A stretch of DNA of 64,000 nt from positions 23,884,013 through 23,948,012 of the forward strand of contig NC_087071.1 of the NCBI RefSeq assembly GCF_963678635.1, written 5' to 3'. This stretch comes from Symsagittifera roscoffensis. Its lineage: Eukaryota; Xenacoelomorpha; Acoela; Convolutidae. Under the pieces are notes generated by a model. The model did no database searches. It worked only from the letters and a program-made list of their open reading frames with translations, and was not told the DNA's origin. The first letter of the stretch is position 1, and every line of letters begins with the position of its first letter. A program made the translations under genes and the position numbers. This document shows positions 48,001 through 59,458 of the stretch, one piece after another.

Positions 48001-51000
48001 GGGCAAACTACAAAAATTATTTCTATAGTCATGTCACTATTTGGTTCAGCTGCTTTTTTACCTCAACATTTTTTTACGTAACCCAAGGGACCTAAAATCA
48101 TTTAACCCTCGCTAATCAAGTAAGGAAGCAAAATATAGAAATCTTTGTTTGATGTCATTGAAAATGATTTCTCTGTCAAATAAATTTCCAATTGTGAAGG
48201 ACAGACGGTTGGAAAAGAGTCAATGAACGCAAGAAAACAGAAAAAACTGGCCGGTTTTTTAAACAGACTTTAACTTTCAAAGTTTACAGAGAAAAAATAA
48301 ATGCCAATAAAGTTGTCTCGTGTTCTAGAATAGATTATGATTGTCATTTTTTTGATAAAGTTAACCCTATTTGTAAAAATTGGATCATTCAGTAGAATTT
48401 TAAATTCGCTGAGAAAACTGAAAAGTAAAACAAGAAGTTGATAATGTTTTTTGCAGTTTTTTCATTTTTGCCAATCAATGGTGACGTTTGCCTTCCTTTT
48501 AACAAAGGAAAATAACTGAAAGTAACGAAAATTAAAAGTCAAACCGCAAAAAAATTTTGAATTGAACAAATGTTAAAAATTTCTTAGAAAAAAAAACAAA
48601 AAGAAATCGTTGCGACATATGTAAGAGTCTGGATTTTATAATTTATAGGTTTTAGAGATTTATAATTTTCTCGCGATGATAGGTTGGATAGGACAAAAGT
48701 TTTCAAAAAGAGCCCGTTATCAGATTTCTTATTCCAGATATCCTGTGTTGAACAAAATAGCCTACCATACATTTTTCATATCTGGAAAAGTGCTTATCTT
48801 ACGATTTCACAAGAATTTTCGGGTACACAAAAAATTGTATAGCGATTCTTTGAAAAGATTTTCTCCACATTTGAAAATTGTTTTTTTTTCCATAATTGAT
48901 AATTGAATGATCATAAAAAAATCGAGATTCACTTTAAATTTTCGTGTTTTGTAAGGCATACAAAATTAAAGGATTTTCTGATGCAAGCAGCTTCATAGGT
49001 TTGTTGGAAATAAGTAGCAGGTGAACTGCTGCTGAAAAGGAGCTACTCTCATGCGCGAAGGACTAAATGCACAAAACTTGTAAATTATTATGTGATCTTT
49101 GAATTGTCCAACAATAAAAAAAGTCCCTCAACTTTACGACTGATTAATTTGGCAAGAGGGTAGGACTCTATGCTAAAATTAGAGCCGGATAACGCCGCGA
49201 AGGTGCGACGCTCGCGTAGCGCCCCCACCGGTGACGTTAAACCTCGATCTTAAAATAGTAGGCTTAGTAGTCGTTTGACCAATTGAATGTTTTTGGTACT
49301 AACGCTATTGATTTTTCATTTTGGTACAAATAGGATTGATTTTTTTAATTTTGATACTTGTGAATACCCACTCAACACGAGTTGGTTTCGCTGCGCAAGT
49401 CAGAACTGATTCTGTATTTTTTGTAGTAAAAGCCGATTTAGCCCCGTTCAGAGATGAAATCAGAGTTAGAAACAGAGCATTCTAACAGTACCCAGTGGCC
49501 CAATGCTCTTCTTGATCTGTTTAATTCTGATAGCAGAATCAGTGAAAATAGAGAGATAATCATTTATTTACAAAATGCACAGAGTTGTGTTGCCCCCAGA
49601 TTCGAACCCTACACCATTCTCGATGAAGCTTATGCTTATATCTCAGAGTATAGTTGTAGGTGGAAAGCCAAACTTTTAAAAAATTTCTACAGTAGAACGC
49701 TGAAACCTTGTTGCTAAACTCTGATCACTGATTCTGTTTTGCAAAATCTGAAATCTTGTTTCAATCTATGAATATATGTGACCCAAAAAATTTTGTACGA
49801 GCTATGATGCACATGTTACTTTTCTGAATTTTGCTGTAAAAAGGACAGTACTGATTTTAAACGCAAACGTCAATCCGGCAAAGACCGAACCTCATCGCCA
49901 TATTGCACAAACATAATTTTTTTGATGTTTCAAAAGAATAATTAAAGAGAGTTTCAAAAAAATAAAAGTTTCATTGAAAAGAGGAAAGACCTATTTAGGA
50001 ATAGGCAAGTTTTACAAACATAGTTTTCGTTATGTGATTAAAAATTTCACGTGTGCCACAAATAAAGTTAGGAATATAAAGGGAAAAGGAGCCCGAGTTC
50101 AGCATTGTTTTTAGTCTGGATGTCTGAAAGTGGACCTCAGGCTAATGCTACAAGTAATAACTGTTAATGAAATTCATCTATCAATCATTATTCCCAGAAA
50201 AGCCTGAAAATAATTTTTCCTTTAGTATCATTCATAACACTAGTATCAGACTTATTAGCAGACAATAACGATAATGGACTCAGTCACTCACCTAGTGGTT
50301 TGGTGGACTGTCTCTCGAAGTAGACGCATGTGGAGAAGACTGCGATGGCACACATGAACACCACCACTGCCAGTCGGGGGTGGAGGGGGTGGAGTCCAAA
50401 GGAGGCTGTGTAGTAGCAGTGGGAGATGAGGAAGGAGAGGAGGCCCAGGATGAAGAAAGAGAAGTGTAAGTTGTCCCACACCAACAGTCCGTCTCCAAAC
50501 ACTACACACACGCAAACATAATAACAACAAAACAGCTTGTATCTGCCCAAAGTCCCAAATACTCAACTGCCCTTTAGCATCTACGGAGTGTTCGATTTAC
50601 AAAATGATGGAACTTGAAAAAGAAAACAAATCAAAATAAAAACAGGAATATTCATTTTTTTTGAAAATCCTGACACCACATATCTTGTAAATTGAAAAGT
50701 GATATGTTTAGCAAAGTGACACAGAGAATTTTATTCAATTTAAGGTAAAGTCTTTGATTTCAATTTGCTGTCTGAAAGTCTGTCATTTGACATTGTTGAC
50801 CTCTAGGTTGTCTGGAGTTACCCGAAACAGTAAGTGCAGTTGATTTAATGTTCTTGGACCACACAGCTGCATTCAAATTGAACTTTAAATCTCATACGTT
50901 TTCAAAGCTAAATCATGGCGCAGCCAGCGGATAAAAAGGTGATGGAAAAACTAACTGAATAATGAATCGTTGTGGGATTCTCGGAACCCGTAGCCGCCTG

Positions 51001-54000
51001 CTTACTTGGAAGAGTGGATAATTAAGTTCTACTGAGGCATGATCGCTTAGTACGACATCGATCCAGATTATATCTACTTTGCAGTCACCTTAAAGTTTAC
51101 AGCAAAAGCGGCATTAACAGAAAAGGTAAGCAAGAATATCTTCCTGTAATTGCAAATGAAGCTCAAATCAAATCAGTTCATATGTATCGGAGATAAAGCA
51201 CAGCGGGTCTTTAAAGCTCGAAGACTTGGGTTAAACGTTAAGCCCGAGAGCTACCCCATGGTACTGTACAATGCGAGTTTCAAACGAGAAAGGACTGTTA
51301 CCCAAAAATGAGGTTTGTTTTACGGAAATCGGGAAAATGAGACGTTTGAGAAATTGAGAGATTTCACCAAAACGGCGGAAAATGTACAAAATATTTTTAT
51401 TACGAACATGAAAAAATCAAAATGTCAGATAGAGTGGTTGCGCTTGACAAAAACAACGGAGCGGAGATGTTTCAACAAGTTGTTTTGTCATAAGAGAGTT
51501 GGGAGCGCGCATAGAATTCTTACACCAGATAGCCGGCTTCATCGGCACAACACATCACCATCAAGCAGAAAACTATCTCAAAATACCCGGCAAGCAACGT
51601 CACGTTTAACGCATGCCAAAAACTAGGTCATTCCGCTCTAATGTCTTGACGCGTAAGAAGAGCTAACCAGTGGAGAGTACGGGGCAGAGTAGGATTGGTG
51701 CGGGAAAACAACTATGCCGAGCATTGTCAATAGTAGCATGCAATAAACAAGTTAGAACAAATAGGTTGCCACTGATCAATTTGAACCAATCAGCATACCA
51801 AAAAAAAATCGAATTATGAATAGAACGCTCTAGTGATAGTTTACTGCTTTCACTTATAGGGGGTGGCAATTCTTTCCCCGTGTCGGGAAGTTCAAGTTAT
51901 GTTTTGACTTTGAAAACCGAGCAGGTGCAGTTTTGCGACTGAAGTTCCGCAGTCGATAAGCAGCTTTAAGTCAAGCACACAGTCGCAAAACACCCGATTT
52001 TGGTCAAGAGAGTCGAAACATAATTCAATCACCATCAAAACATAGGTCGAGCACAGTCGAAATATAGGCCGAGCGAGCAAAGTCAAAACACCCTTTTTGG
52101 GTCGAGAAAGTTGAAATATATCTATGCCGGGTCGAACAAATATTAGAAAAAGTCGGTCGAGACAGTCGAAACATGTCGAACTTTGGTCGAGAGAATCTAT
52201 TAGCCCCTTTCATTTTGAAGATTTTTGTCATATAAAGTCTTTATACTCGTAAACAATTTGAGCTCTTTTTTATTTGTCCAAATGTCCTTTTCTTTATCAA
52301 AGTCCTGAGCGCAATATTAAGCAAAAGACCTTAAATTGAAAAACTCTAGGTAGAACAAGTCTTTTCTGGTGCAGAGAGTTACAGATTAGTGATAATCAAA
52401 GTTTCTTTTCTGACCAAGCAAAAACACGAAAGTCTAATAAAAACTTGCTTTATAGTTGTATTTTCAATTTTCATTATTCTTTGATAAACGAGTCTGAATA
52501 TAATCTGCATAGGATCTGTATGAAAAAAAATCCAAAGAAATGGACAAAAGGGCTTTAAATTCACTTTAATTGATACTTTTCTTATTCAAAATTAAAACCA
52601 AAAAATAAGCAAAAAAGGATTTAATTCAATTTAGAAATGATTGAAAATAATTTTTGTAAGCTACAATGACTATCAAACTAAATCAATTTTAAATCAATTC
52701 AAAACAGTTTTTTTTAAGCCTATATCACATCATCGGTATAAAGTCGATTGTAATCTAGTTTTGTCAGCACGGCTGGATTGATCTCCATTCACAAAAAATG
52801 CTTGTCATACAACTCCATTCATCGAGTGTTTTAAAAAAATCGCTCATCATAAGTTTTCATTTCTAAAGTTGTTTGATAAATTTTTTTGACTGGCTAGAAA
52901 AGTTTTTGGAAAGCAAGGATGCAAATTTTTGGGGAATTTTTGCAGGTGCGGTGAAAAGGAAAAAGAGCCCAATTTTTTTAAAATTTTAATGGATTTCACT
53001 GCCTTGCAAAAATCCACGTAAGTCATTTTAAATCAATTTTTTGGCAATAAAGTCGATTTTTTGGCTCTTTTTCCTTCCCCCCCCACTTGCAAATTTTTAC
53101 AAGTAAGTTTGTTGACCACATTGTCCGATTGTTATGAAAATTGTTATTAGACTGATTAGGCCATAACAAGCATATATGGTCTTCATAATTAACCTTGTAA
53201 AACCACTCGTTAGACCATAAAATTTATGTTTGAGTGAGGTGGGATGGAAAAGGAAAAAGAGCCAAAGCCTTTACAACTCTTTTCAAGTTTCTCCCTCGAA
53301 TTTTTCTGAAAATCATTAAAGGAAAGTCTATTTAAAAGTCTTTTATTGTTAAAAACTGCATTAAAACGTGACAAGGTCAACAGGTGAACAATATTTCACA
53401 ACATTTATAACATGCAAAGTTTCCTGAGAACAATTTTTGAACAGCCTTATTTTGCTATTTTACGAGGGGGGTGGGAAACTGGAAAAGAGCAAAAATTACT
53501 GTTCACATTGTCCAATTGTCATGAAAATTGATATGCTGACTGATTAGGCCATGATAAACATCTTTGGTTTTCATAACTAACCTTGTAATACCACTCGTTA
53601 GGCAAATTTATTTATTTGAAAATACTGTTCACTTTGTCCGATTGTCGTGAAAATTGACATGCACGTAAATAATTTTAAATCAATTTTTTGGCAATAAAGT
53701 CGATTTTTTGGCTCTTTTTCCTTCCCCCCCCCCCCCACTTGCAAATTTTTACAAGTAAGTTTGTTGGCCACATTGTCCTATTGTTATGAAAATTGACATA
53801 TAGACTAATTAGGCCATGAAAAACATATTTGGTCTTCATAATCAACCTCGTAAAACCACTCGTTACACTAAAAAATTGAAGCTCGTCTGAGGTGGGGGGG
53901 GGGGGGGGGGGGAAAGGAAAAAGAGCCGATTTTTTTTCTACTGGTCATTCTAAATCGATTTACATATCTAAATGGGCTACTGTAAATTGATTTCGATGCA

Positions 54001-54462
54001 GTATATGGCTCTTTTCCTCCCCTCCCCTCGATATTTTTGTTTTCTTTTCTTACTTGCTTTGCGGGTTATGTCAGCGCAATGTGTGATGAATGAGGAGCGA
54101 ATCCGTTCACAATAATTAGTTTGTTCATCATACCAAATTTCATTGCATTATGACAACGATCAATTTGAATCTCGAACTTGTCAGAGCGTGCGAAATGTTA
54201 AGTATATGAAGATCAAATGGTTCAAAACTAAAAGGAAAGGTGACGAGAAAGAGCCTAAAATTAAATTTGAAAAAGTAGCGCGCTGTTAATGTGAAGTTTT
54301 GTTCGTGGCTACCTGAGAACAGGAGTCCAATGAAGAACTTGGTCTGTTGTGTGTGTGGCTTAGAGGTCAGCTGCAACTCCCTCATGTTGGTCCTCATTGT
54401 GTAGCAGAGTGTGAGGGTCGCACAACACTTGATCAACATCTCCACCAGCTGGTGGTCCAATG
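44837..54462 (-). CDS. TMEM86: TMEM86/YhhN-type lysoplasmalogenase, four visible exons
   Basis: On the minus strand exons 54462-54313, 50501-50292, 45960-45784 and 45087-44837 join, all with phase-1 introns. Family members are multi-pass ER membrane enzymes that hydrolyse the vinyl-ether bond of lysoplasmalogens. Landmarks in order are LIKCCATLTLCY, KFFIGLLFS|VFGDGLLVWD (the conserved GD), SHCYYTASFG, YAGVWRALVLL, LYVLSDTLI (the second conserved Asp) and ALHMATYFLAQFL. The visible part is about 261 residues. The first membrane helix and the start codon are not seen and must lie on a further upstream exon, or my exon 1 starts differently. The tail beyond the last helix is about 45 residues and charged. 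The third intron has a GC donor. Confidence 0.8.
45181..45495 (-). mobile_element. hAT-like miniature element, partial copy (inside TMEM86-like intron)
   Basis: It starts CAGGGTCGGATCTAGGATTT and follows the same order of motifs as the reverse complement of 57930-58300 (AATTTTGTCGACTTTTT, GCGCCAAAGGCGCC, AAAGGGGGGACCCTTTGG, GGGGTCGAAT). The last about 20 bp with the second terminal repeat are missing. Confidence 0.7.
45784..45960 (-). CDS. TMEM86: TMEM86-like third visible exon (GC donor)
   Basis: Acceptor GATTTTTTCAG ending at 45961. The donor is TAATAG|GCATAT. The only nearby GT (after AAATATA) would give the wrong phase and drop conserved residues. Codes DITTFYIVIVACYLYSG...LFGILLYVLSDTLI. 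Confidence 0.78.
46195..46640. repeat. Three diverged ~150 bp tandem repeats (TMEM86-like intron)
   Basis: Each unit has TTTACTCGCTCGA (or TTTCTCGCTTTA), then about 40 bases, then GGTTTTTCTCGACACT, then a GTCATT/GTAACA segment. Old copies, not coding. Confidence 0.5.
46920..49110. repeat. Diverged direct duplication, ~0.95 kb units (TMEM86-like intron)
   Basis: 46920-47900 and 48205-49110 share the order AAGTCAACGAA..., ATCTAGAACAAGTTGTGATT, CGACCTATATAAGAGTCTGA, GTGATAGGTTGGATTGG, CATGTTGAACAAA, GTGTTTTGTCCGGCACACAA and CTCATGCGCGAAGGAC, with scattered differences. No coding capacity. Confidence 0.65.
49454..49717 (+). CDS. Short ORF, unknown (87 aa)
   Basis: ATG-initiated, polar and non-repetitive (ALLDLFNSDSRISENREIII, ILDEAYAYISEYSCRWKAKL), ending TAA. 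It lies inside the TMEM86-like intron on the opposite strand and follows a GC-rich patch (49190-49240). It may be a fragment of a transposon gene or chance. No family recognised. Confidence 0.25.
   Translation: MKSELETEHSNSTQWPNALLDLFNSDSRISENREIIIYLQNAQSCVAPRFEPYTILDEAYAYISEYSCRWKAKLLKNFYSRTLKPCC
50292..50501 (-). CDS. TMEM86: TMEM86-like second visible exon
   Basis: Acceptor GTGTGTGTAG ending at 50502, donor CACTAG|GTGAGT. Codes FGDGLLVWDNLHFSFFILGL, SHCYYTASFG and the helix AVVVFMCAIAVFSTCVYF. G+C-rich against its surroundings. Three overlapping frames here are open; the splice phases decide for this one. Confidence 0.8.
   Translation of the reverse strand, partial: CLETDCWCGTTYTSLSSSWASSPSSSPTATTQPPLDSTPSTPDWQWWCSCVPSQSSPHASTSRDSPPNH
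50930..51640 (+). pseudogene. Possible degenerate gag-like remnant
   Basis: GC-richer than its flanks, with short in-frame runs in shifting frames: a start ATGGCGCAGCCAGCG, then GNRENETFEKLRDFTKTAEN and KCQIEWLRLTKTTERR. It looks like an old transposon coding region broken by shifts and stops, but I cannot assign it. Confidence 0.25.
51895..52200 (-). repeat. TCGA-rich minisatellite, opposite strand to 43490-43810
   Basis: Degenerate copies of GGTCGAGCACAGTCGAAATA and AGTCGAAACAT. The reverse complement matches the 43490 unit. Confidence 0.7.
52201..53062. other. TMEM86-like intron sequence, fragments only
   Basis: Diverged ATCAATTTTAAATCAATTC phrases at 52680-52770, ending TTTTGTCAGCACGGCTGG, resemble an end of the 6431-7735 element. 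A right-end fragment of the CTCTTTTTCC element lies near 52945-52972. Confidence 0.4.
53063..53263 (+). mobile_element. CTCTTTTTCC miniature inverted-repeat element, copy 1
   Basis: Starts GGCTCTTTTTCCTTCCCCCC and ends GGAAAAGGAAAAAGAGCC. The internal ACATTGTCCGATTGTTATGA and GTAAAACCACTCGTTA are shared by all copies. About 200 bp, no coding. Confidence 0.8.
53710..53927 (+). mobile_element. CTCTTTTTCC miniature element, copy 2
   Basis: Same ends and interior as the copy at 53063. Its right end carries a run of about 20 G. The preceding flank (TTTTAAATCAATTTTTTGGC) also repeats that of copy 1, so the pair arose by a local duplication that includes flank. Confidence 0.8.
54313..54462 (-). CDS. 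TMEM86: TMEM86-like first visible exon
   Basis: Donor TTCTCAG|GTAGCC at 54313. The upstream edge is uncertain: an in-frame TAA lies just before, and GGTTAAG ending at 54463 is a weak acceptor. Codes DHQLVEMLIKCCATLTLCYT and PHTQQTKFFIGLLFS. Confidence 0.65.
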
Positions 54463-54568
54463 CTTAACCACAGGTCTCTTTCACCTACCCTCATGTGTTC
54501 AACACTTTTTTCATCCCCATGAGCTATACACCCATAAATTGAAGTTTTTCTTGCGTTTTTCATTTCTT

Positions 54569-54769
54569 GGCTCTTTTTCCTTTTCCCCCCACCTGCAGTT
54601 TTTTAACTAGAAAAAGCTTCTGTTGACATTGTCCGATCGTTATGAAAATAGACATGCGGACTGATTAGGCTGTGCCAAACATATTTGGTCTCCACAATAA
54701 ACCTTGTAAAACCACTCGTAACACCAGAAAATTCATAGTCGTGTGAGGTGGGGAAAATGAAAAAGAGCC
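54569..54769 (+). mobile_element. CTCTTTTTCC miniature element, copy 3
   Basis: GGCTCTTTTTCCTTTTCCCC at the left, GAAAAAGAGCC at the right, with the family interior. It lies about 100 bases from the first visible TMEM86-like exon. Confidence 0.8.
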
Positions 54770-54959
54770 CATTTTTTTTAATTTTTGCAAGATATTTATT
54801 GACGCTAAATGTATCGATTTTCTCTGCAAAGTATGAAGAACCAATGGTTGGTTGGAGTAGTAAGTGTGTTCAGCGGAAAAAAACTGGTTGATCTCAAATA
54901 CCGAAAACGATAATTATACAACTCCCTAAAAAGTCTATGAAAAAGTGCTACTAGTCATA

Positions 54960-55685
54960 CAGTGCTGATTTAAATTATCCGGACAAATCGAACAAAATTT
55001 GAATTTTGAAACGCGTTTTTCTCAAATTGGGTTAAGATTAGACAAAAAGTGAAGAGAACAAAATTTGCTTAGAATTTCATTTTCATGGTGCCATTTTTTC
55101 TCCAAAATTCTCAACAAAAATTTTACCACAAAAAAGGGTCATTCTGGCTTTTTTCAATTAATCAAGAATTACGCGGAAACTACTTTGTTAATTGATGAGA
55201 AAATTATATCACAGGAAGCCTCTTATGCAGCTCAACAAAGTTTAAGAAGGGTTAAATCTCCAAAAATTTGCGCAAATTGTTTAAAATTTGTTTTTAAACA
55301 AAGATTCTGGGTTTTACATAGTAAAAATCACATTTATTGACTATCAAGTGAAAACTTTTTCTCTTATACTAGTTTTTGGAGATTTAATCCTTCTTAAACT
55401 TTGTTGAGCTGCGTAAGAGGCTTCCTGTGATATAATTTTCTGATCAATTAACAAAGTAGTTTCCGCGTAATTCTTGATTAATTGAAAAAAGCCAAAATGA
55501 CCCTTTTTTGTGGTAAAATTTTTGTTGAGAATTTTGGAGAAAAAATGGCACCATATTAATTCTGGTGAAATTCTAAGCAACTTTTGATCTCTTCACTTTT
55601 TGTCTAATCTTAACCCAATTTGAGAAAAACGCGTTTGAAAATTCAAGTTTTGTTCGATTTGTCCGGATAATTTAAATCAGCACTG
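54960..55685. mobile_element. Tc1/mariner-like fold-back element, full copy (726 bp)
   Basis: The two ends are inverted copies starting CAGTGCTGATTTAAATTATC, flanked by TA on each side (54958-54959 and 55686-55687), the signature of Tc1/mariner insertion. Pairing of the arms continues for about 310 bp each, leaving a spacer of roughly 80 bp, so nearly the whole element is one hairpin. No transposase. The open frames on both strands mirror each other because of the palindrome. Confidence 0.85.
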
Positions 55686-55687
55686 TA

Positions 55688-57929
55688 CAAATTTCATACG
55701 TTTTGCATATTACGTATTGCACGCCCACTTTTCGAAGTTTTTTTTTGGGGGGGGGGGGGGGGGGGGGGGAGGTGTGAGAAGTGAAGAAAGAGACCTTTGG
55801 GATCCTGGATGACTTTGAGGAGGAAATAAAACAAAACGAACGTAATGTAAATATAAGGGTGACTAGACGTCATTTTAATTGAACAATTTTTCACCCAATA
55901 ATTGCAAATATGTGCTTTCCTTTTTGTTATTCTCAAGGGTAAATTGGATATATAGTCGAATGTTTAGCTACGTCATTTATACACGTGCGCCAGTGTTTGT
56001 CCCATTCTAATAACGTGTAAAAAAATTGTTCAAAAAGAACTAGAGAGGAAAAATGCGAAAAAATCGAAGAAGAAAGTGAATGAAGACAATGATGAGACTG
56101 ATTACGTCATCAAGAGGTAATATCTTAATGACGTCACAATAAAAGTGAAGGTAAGAGAGCAAAAAAGGGAAAGGAGAAAAAACTAAGCAATTACGGAAGG
56201 AAGGCTATCTAACTAGTCGTTTCCGTTGTCACCCTGAACACCATTTGCAACACTGCAAAGGGGGGCAGGCAAATCAGTTCAAAGACTCTATGTTATATTT
56301 TTGAGTGTCGAAATACGTAACCTTTTATTCGAAAATTTTCTTATAGAACCGACTCTCCGTCCCGCACCTGCAAAGGTTTAAACGTAAAAAGTTTATTTTA
56401 ATTGTCCCATTGTTGTGAAAATTGGCCTGTGGACCAATTGTTTTCTAGGTTGATAGAACACATTTGATAGCTTGAACTTATTTTAGAAAATTAGACTTTT
56501 GATCTGTAGCATCCACAAAAGGTGGTATGGGCTCTTTTTCTTTTCCCCTCCCACCTCAAATAAGCATCAGTTTTATGGTGTAACGAGTGGTTTTGTGAGG
56601 TTAGTTATGAAGACCAAATATGTTTGTCATGGCCTAATTACTTCGCATGCTAATTTTTGTAAAATTCGGATAACGTGAACAAAATTTCCTCAGTAAACTT
56701 TTGCAGGGGGGAGGAAAGGAAAAAGAGCCATGGTATGGAAAAGTCTCAAACAAAACTTGGTCAAAACAACGCGGTCTAATGATTTACTTACTGCAATTAA
56801 ACTTAACCTAACTTACTGACAGATATAGGTTTGCAGTTTTGTCACCACTTGACTAATTTAGTCTTCGGTTGCAGTTTGGTAGCTTTGTTACAAATTCGTT
56901 TTTGATCTGGTGGGGGTGCTAAGCAAGAGTACATTTAAAATGTTATTTTTTCTTGCAAACTTCTAACATGGTCTTGCTTAATCTTTCAAAAGCTGAGTCA
57001 GATTTTTTGACCCTTTCTGTTCTACAGCCCAGCCAAGTGACCTTATGCTACTAAAGGAAATACTGCCAGCTTTTTCAAGAAAAAAAGCATCAGCAAAAAC
57101 GTTTTGTTTTCCATTCCCTCATTCAGTTTTTTTTCTTAAAATCGATTTACAAAAAACCGATTTTGTGCTTTCCGAGGGGCTTGGGAAATGAAGCAGGTTT
57201 TGCATAACTGATGGTACAAAATGATGCAGACGCCTTCAGCAGTAATTCACTTTTGCAAAAAGGGTTCCAGCTTCAGCTTTGGGAAGATAATTCTTCAACG
57301 GCAGCACAGGAAAAAGGGGGATTAGGGTAGGGAAATTGTACGATTAAAACAACTCGTTATACTGACAAAATGAATGAACATCAATTTACTCACGCGGTCT
57401 GAAAAAACGTGGAATGAACAAATACATCAAACGCATTTATTCACGCACATTTTTGAGGGACCGAGATCCACAGGCTGATCGATTAGCGTAAAAGGCTAGA
57501 TGAGTTTGTTTCAAACGTCAACTACAAGTATTCATTGAAAGAGCGTAATTTCGCACAATCAAATTCACCTTAAAACCCCTTTTGTAAATAAAAAAGGAGC
57601 TGAAGCTTCGTGAAATTAACGTGAAATTATTTCCCCTTTAGACGTCATTAATGAAGAAAACATTTCTGAAAGAACTAGACCTTTTTCATTTTTTTTTCAA
57701 ATTAGCAGAAATGGGATTATGCCTGAATTGGTTACCCATTTTCAAAGGATGCCTTTTTTGAGTGAGGGTTGTTTTATTTCGAAGATAAATTTTTCTCATC
57801 ATATTCTTTTGATTGGGTTTGGCGGGAGTATTTCACGAGTTTCATAATCAAAAGAACTGACCGAAATATGTTACATATCTCCTGGAGCTTACTTAGCGAG
57901 CGAGCGGAGCGATCGAGTAACATTCATTA
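55688..57929. other. Intergenic, repeats only
   Basis: A run of about 24 G at 55746-55770. A K/E-rich segment at 56039-56116 followed by AAGAG|GTAATA is a doubtful exon. A palindromic TGACGTCA is at 56129-56136. The rest is featureless apart from the element at 56530. Confidence 0.4.
56530..56729 (-). mobile_element. CTCTTTTTCC miniature element, copy 4 (reverse)
   Basis: Same terminal repeats, interior in reverse orientation (TAACGAGTGGTTTTGTGAGG, GAAGACCAAATATGTTTGTC). Confidence 0.75.
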
Positions 57930-58300
57930 CAGGGGCAGGTTTAGGGGGGACGCCCCTTTCCCCTCAGAGATTCGACCCCTTCACCAACCAAAGGGTCCCC
58001 CCTTTGGTATTTAAATATGACACCCATTTTAGGCCGACCAGCCCAAGAACTTTTCTTAAGGCGCCTTCGGCGCCAATATATATTAATTTTGATATATGTC
58101 AAAGATTGCCAAAAAGTGCCCAGAAACGGCTTTTTTGACCTGTTTTTCAAACATTTGCTTGCGGTTTTTTCAAACATTTTTTTTTGTCAAAATGGGGTCT
58201 GTATATTGTTCTGGTATTGCTCGGCAAATCAGTTGGTCGACCTTGAAAAAGGTCGACAAAATTTCGAACAACTTTTGAGAAAATCTTAGATTCGCCCCTG
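57930..58300. mobile_element. hAT-like miniature element, complete copy (371 bp)
   Basis: Ends are CAGGGGCAGGTTTA and, inverted, CAGGGGCGAATCTA. The flanks ATTCATTA (57922-57929) and ATTCGTTA (58301-58308) are an 8 bp target duplication with one mismatch. The 8 bp duplication and CAGGGGCG ends suit the hAT superfamily. No transposase. Related to 45181-45495 and the fragment at 37053. Confidence 0.8.
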
Positions 58301-58890
58301 ATTCGTTATATATTAATAGGCTAAGAAAAATTGTTAACTAAAAGAAAACTTGTTTTAGAGGCCTCAAATTTCTAGAAGCTTCAAATTTCCAAAAAATTTT
58401 ATCAAGGTTGTGGAGTAAAATTTTGAGCCTATAAAACGAATATAACAGACTCATGATATGCTTAGGTTAATCTTATAATGGTAGTCTTAAAAATCACTTT
58501 TTTTCGCGAAAACTTGGTTCTTTTTCAGTTAAAAGTTTTCGGGTACTCTACCTTATCCAGGTAAAAGTTTTTAGTTCTTCTTTTTATGAACAAAATGAAA
58601 TTGTTTCAATCATTTTCTTTTATTTTTTAAACTTTTTATTTTATCCTATAAGAAAATTTGTTGTCAAACGAACCGTATTTACTACTTCTATCAAAAATAT
58701 AGACGTTCTTTCAGATGCTCTCATCACACCACGAACAAAAAACGACGCAACTTGACAAAAAAAAAATCGTTTTTTTTTCAAGATTGTTTTTTTTCTGTGC
58801 TATTTGCACAGTATCCGACTACCCTTATTGTTCCGACTTTCATAACGAAAAAAACGCAATATTTGTACTCGAGTGGGTTTTTTTTCCTCA
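58301..58890. other. Spacer before the tandem duplication
   Basis: No gene. 58827-58925 is a fragment of the dispersed repeat represented at 8708 and 43808. Confidence 0.45.
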
Positions 58891-59051
58891 GACAAAACAT
58901 CAGTTATTTAACTCGCCATATTTGAATGTGTGTGAGGCTAGAAACGAGAAATGAAATGTAACTAAAGAATTGAATGATAAGGTAAAAACAACGCCAGTCG
59001 CACATCAACTATGCAGGAGAAGGTTTCAACTGTACGCTTCCTTTAAAAACA

Positions 59052-59257
59052 TCGGCTCTTTTTCCTTTTCCCCCCACCTGCAAATTTTTACATGTAAATT
59101 TGTTGACCACATTGTCCGATTGTTATGAAAATTTACATACAGACTAATAAGGTCACGACAAACATATTTGGTCTTCATACTCAACCTTGTAAAACCACTT
59201 GTTACACTAATATATTGAAGCTGGTGTGAAATGGGGGGGGGGAAAGGAAAAAGAGCC
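59052..59257 (+). mobile_element. CTCTTTTTCC miniature element, copy 5
   Basis: Family ends and interior. Present at the same place in both duplication units, so it inserted before the duplication. Confidence 0.8.
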
Positions 59258-59458
59258 AAAACATCGGGGTCGACAGCTTGAATGATATACTTGAAGGTGC
59301 TTAAGTTTGGCAAAAAGATTGGATTAGGCAGCTTAGGGCTGATCTTGACAACCATGGGCTCAAAACAAAGTGCGAGACCAAGACAACTGGTTGCACAATC
59401 CGACAACTAAACTTAAGTTCACAGACGGTGGGATTCTAAAGCCAAAGCTATCGGCAAA

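Noticed and set aside
49590-49625. tRNA-like T-arm (GGTTCGAATC on the minus strand)
   Set aside because: Flanking bases do not form the T stem and no acceptor or D arm is found.
55065-55580. Two mirror-image ORFs of about 90 and 78 codons
   Set aside because: They are the two arms of the fold-back element read on opposite strands.
56039-56116. Lys/Glu-rich plus-strand exon with donor AAGAG|GTAATA
   Set aside because: Short, low complexity and without a convincing acceptor or neighbouring exons.
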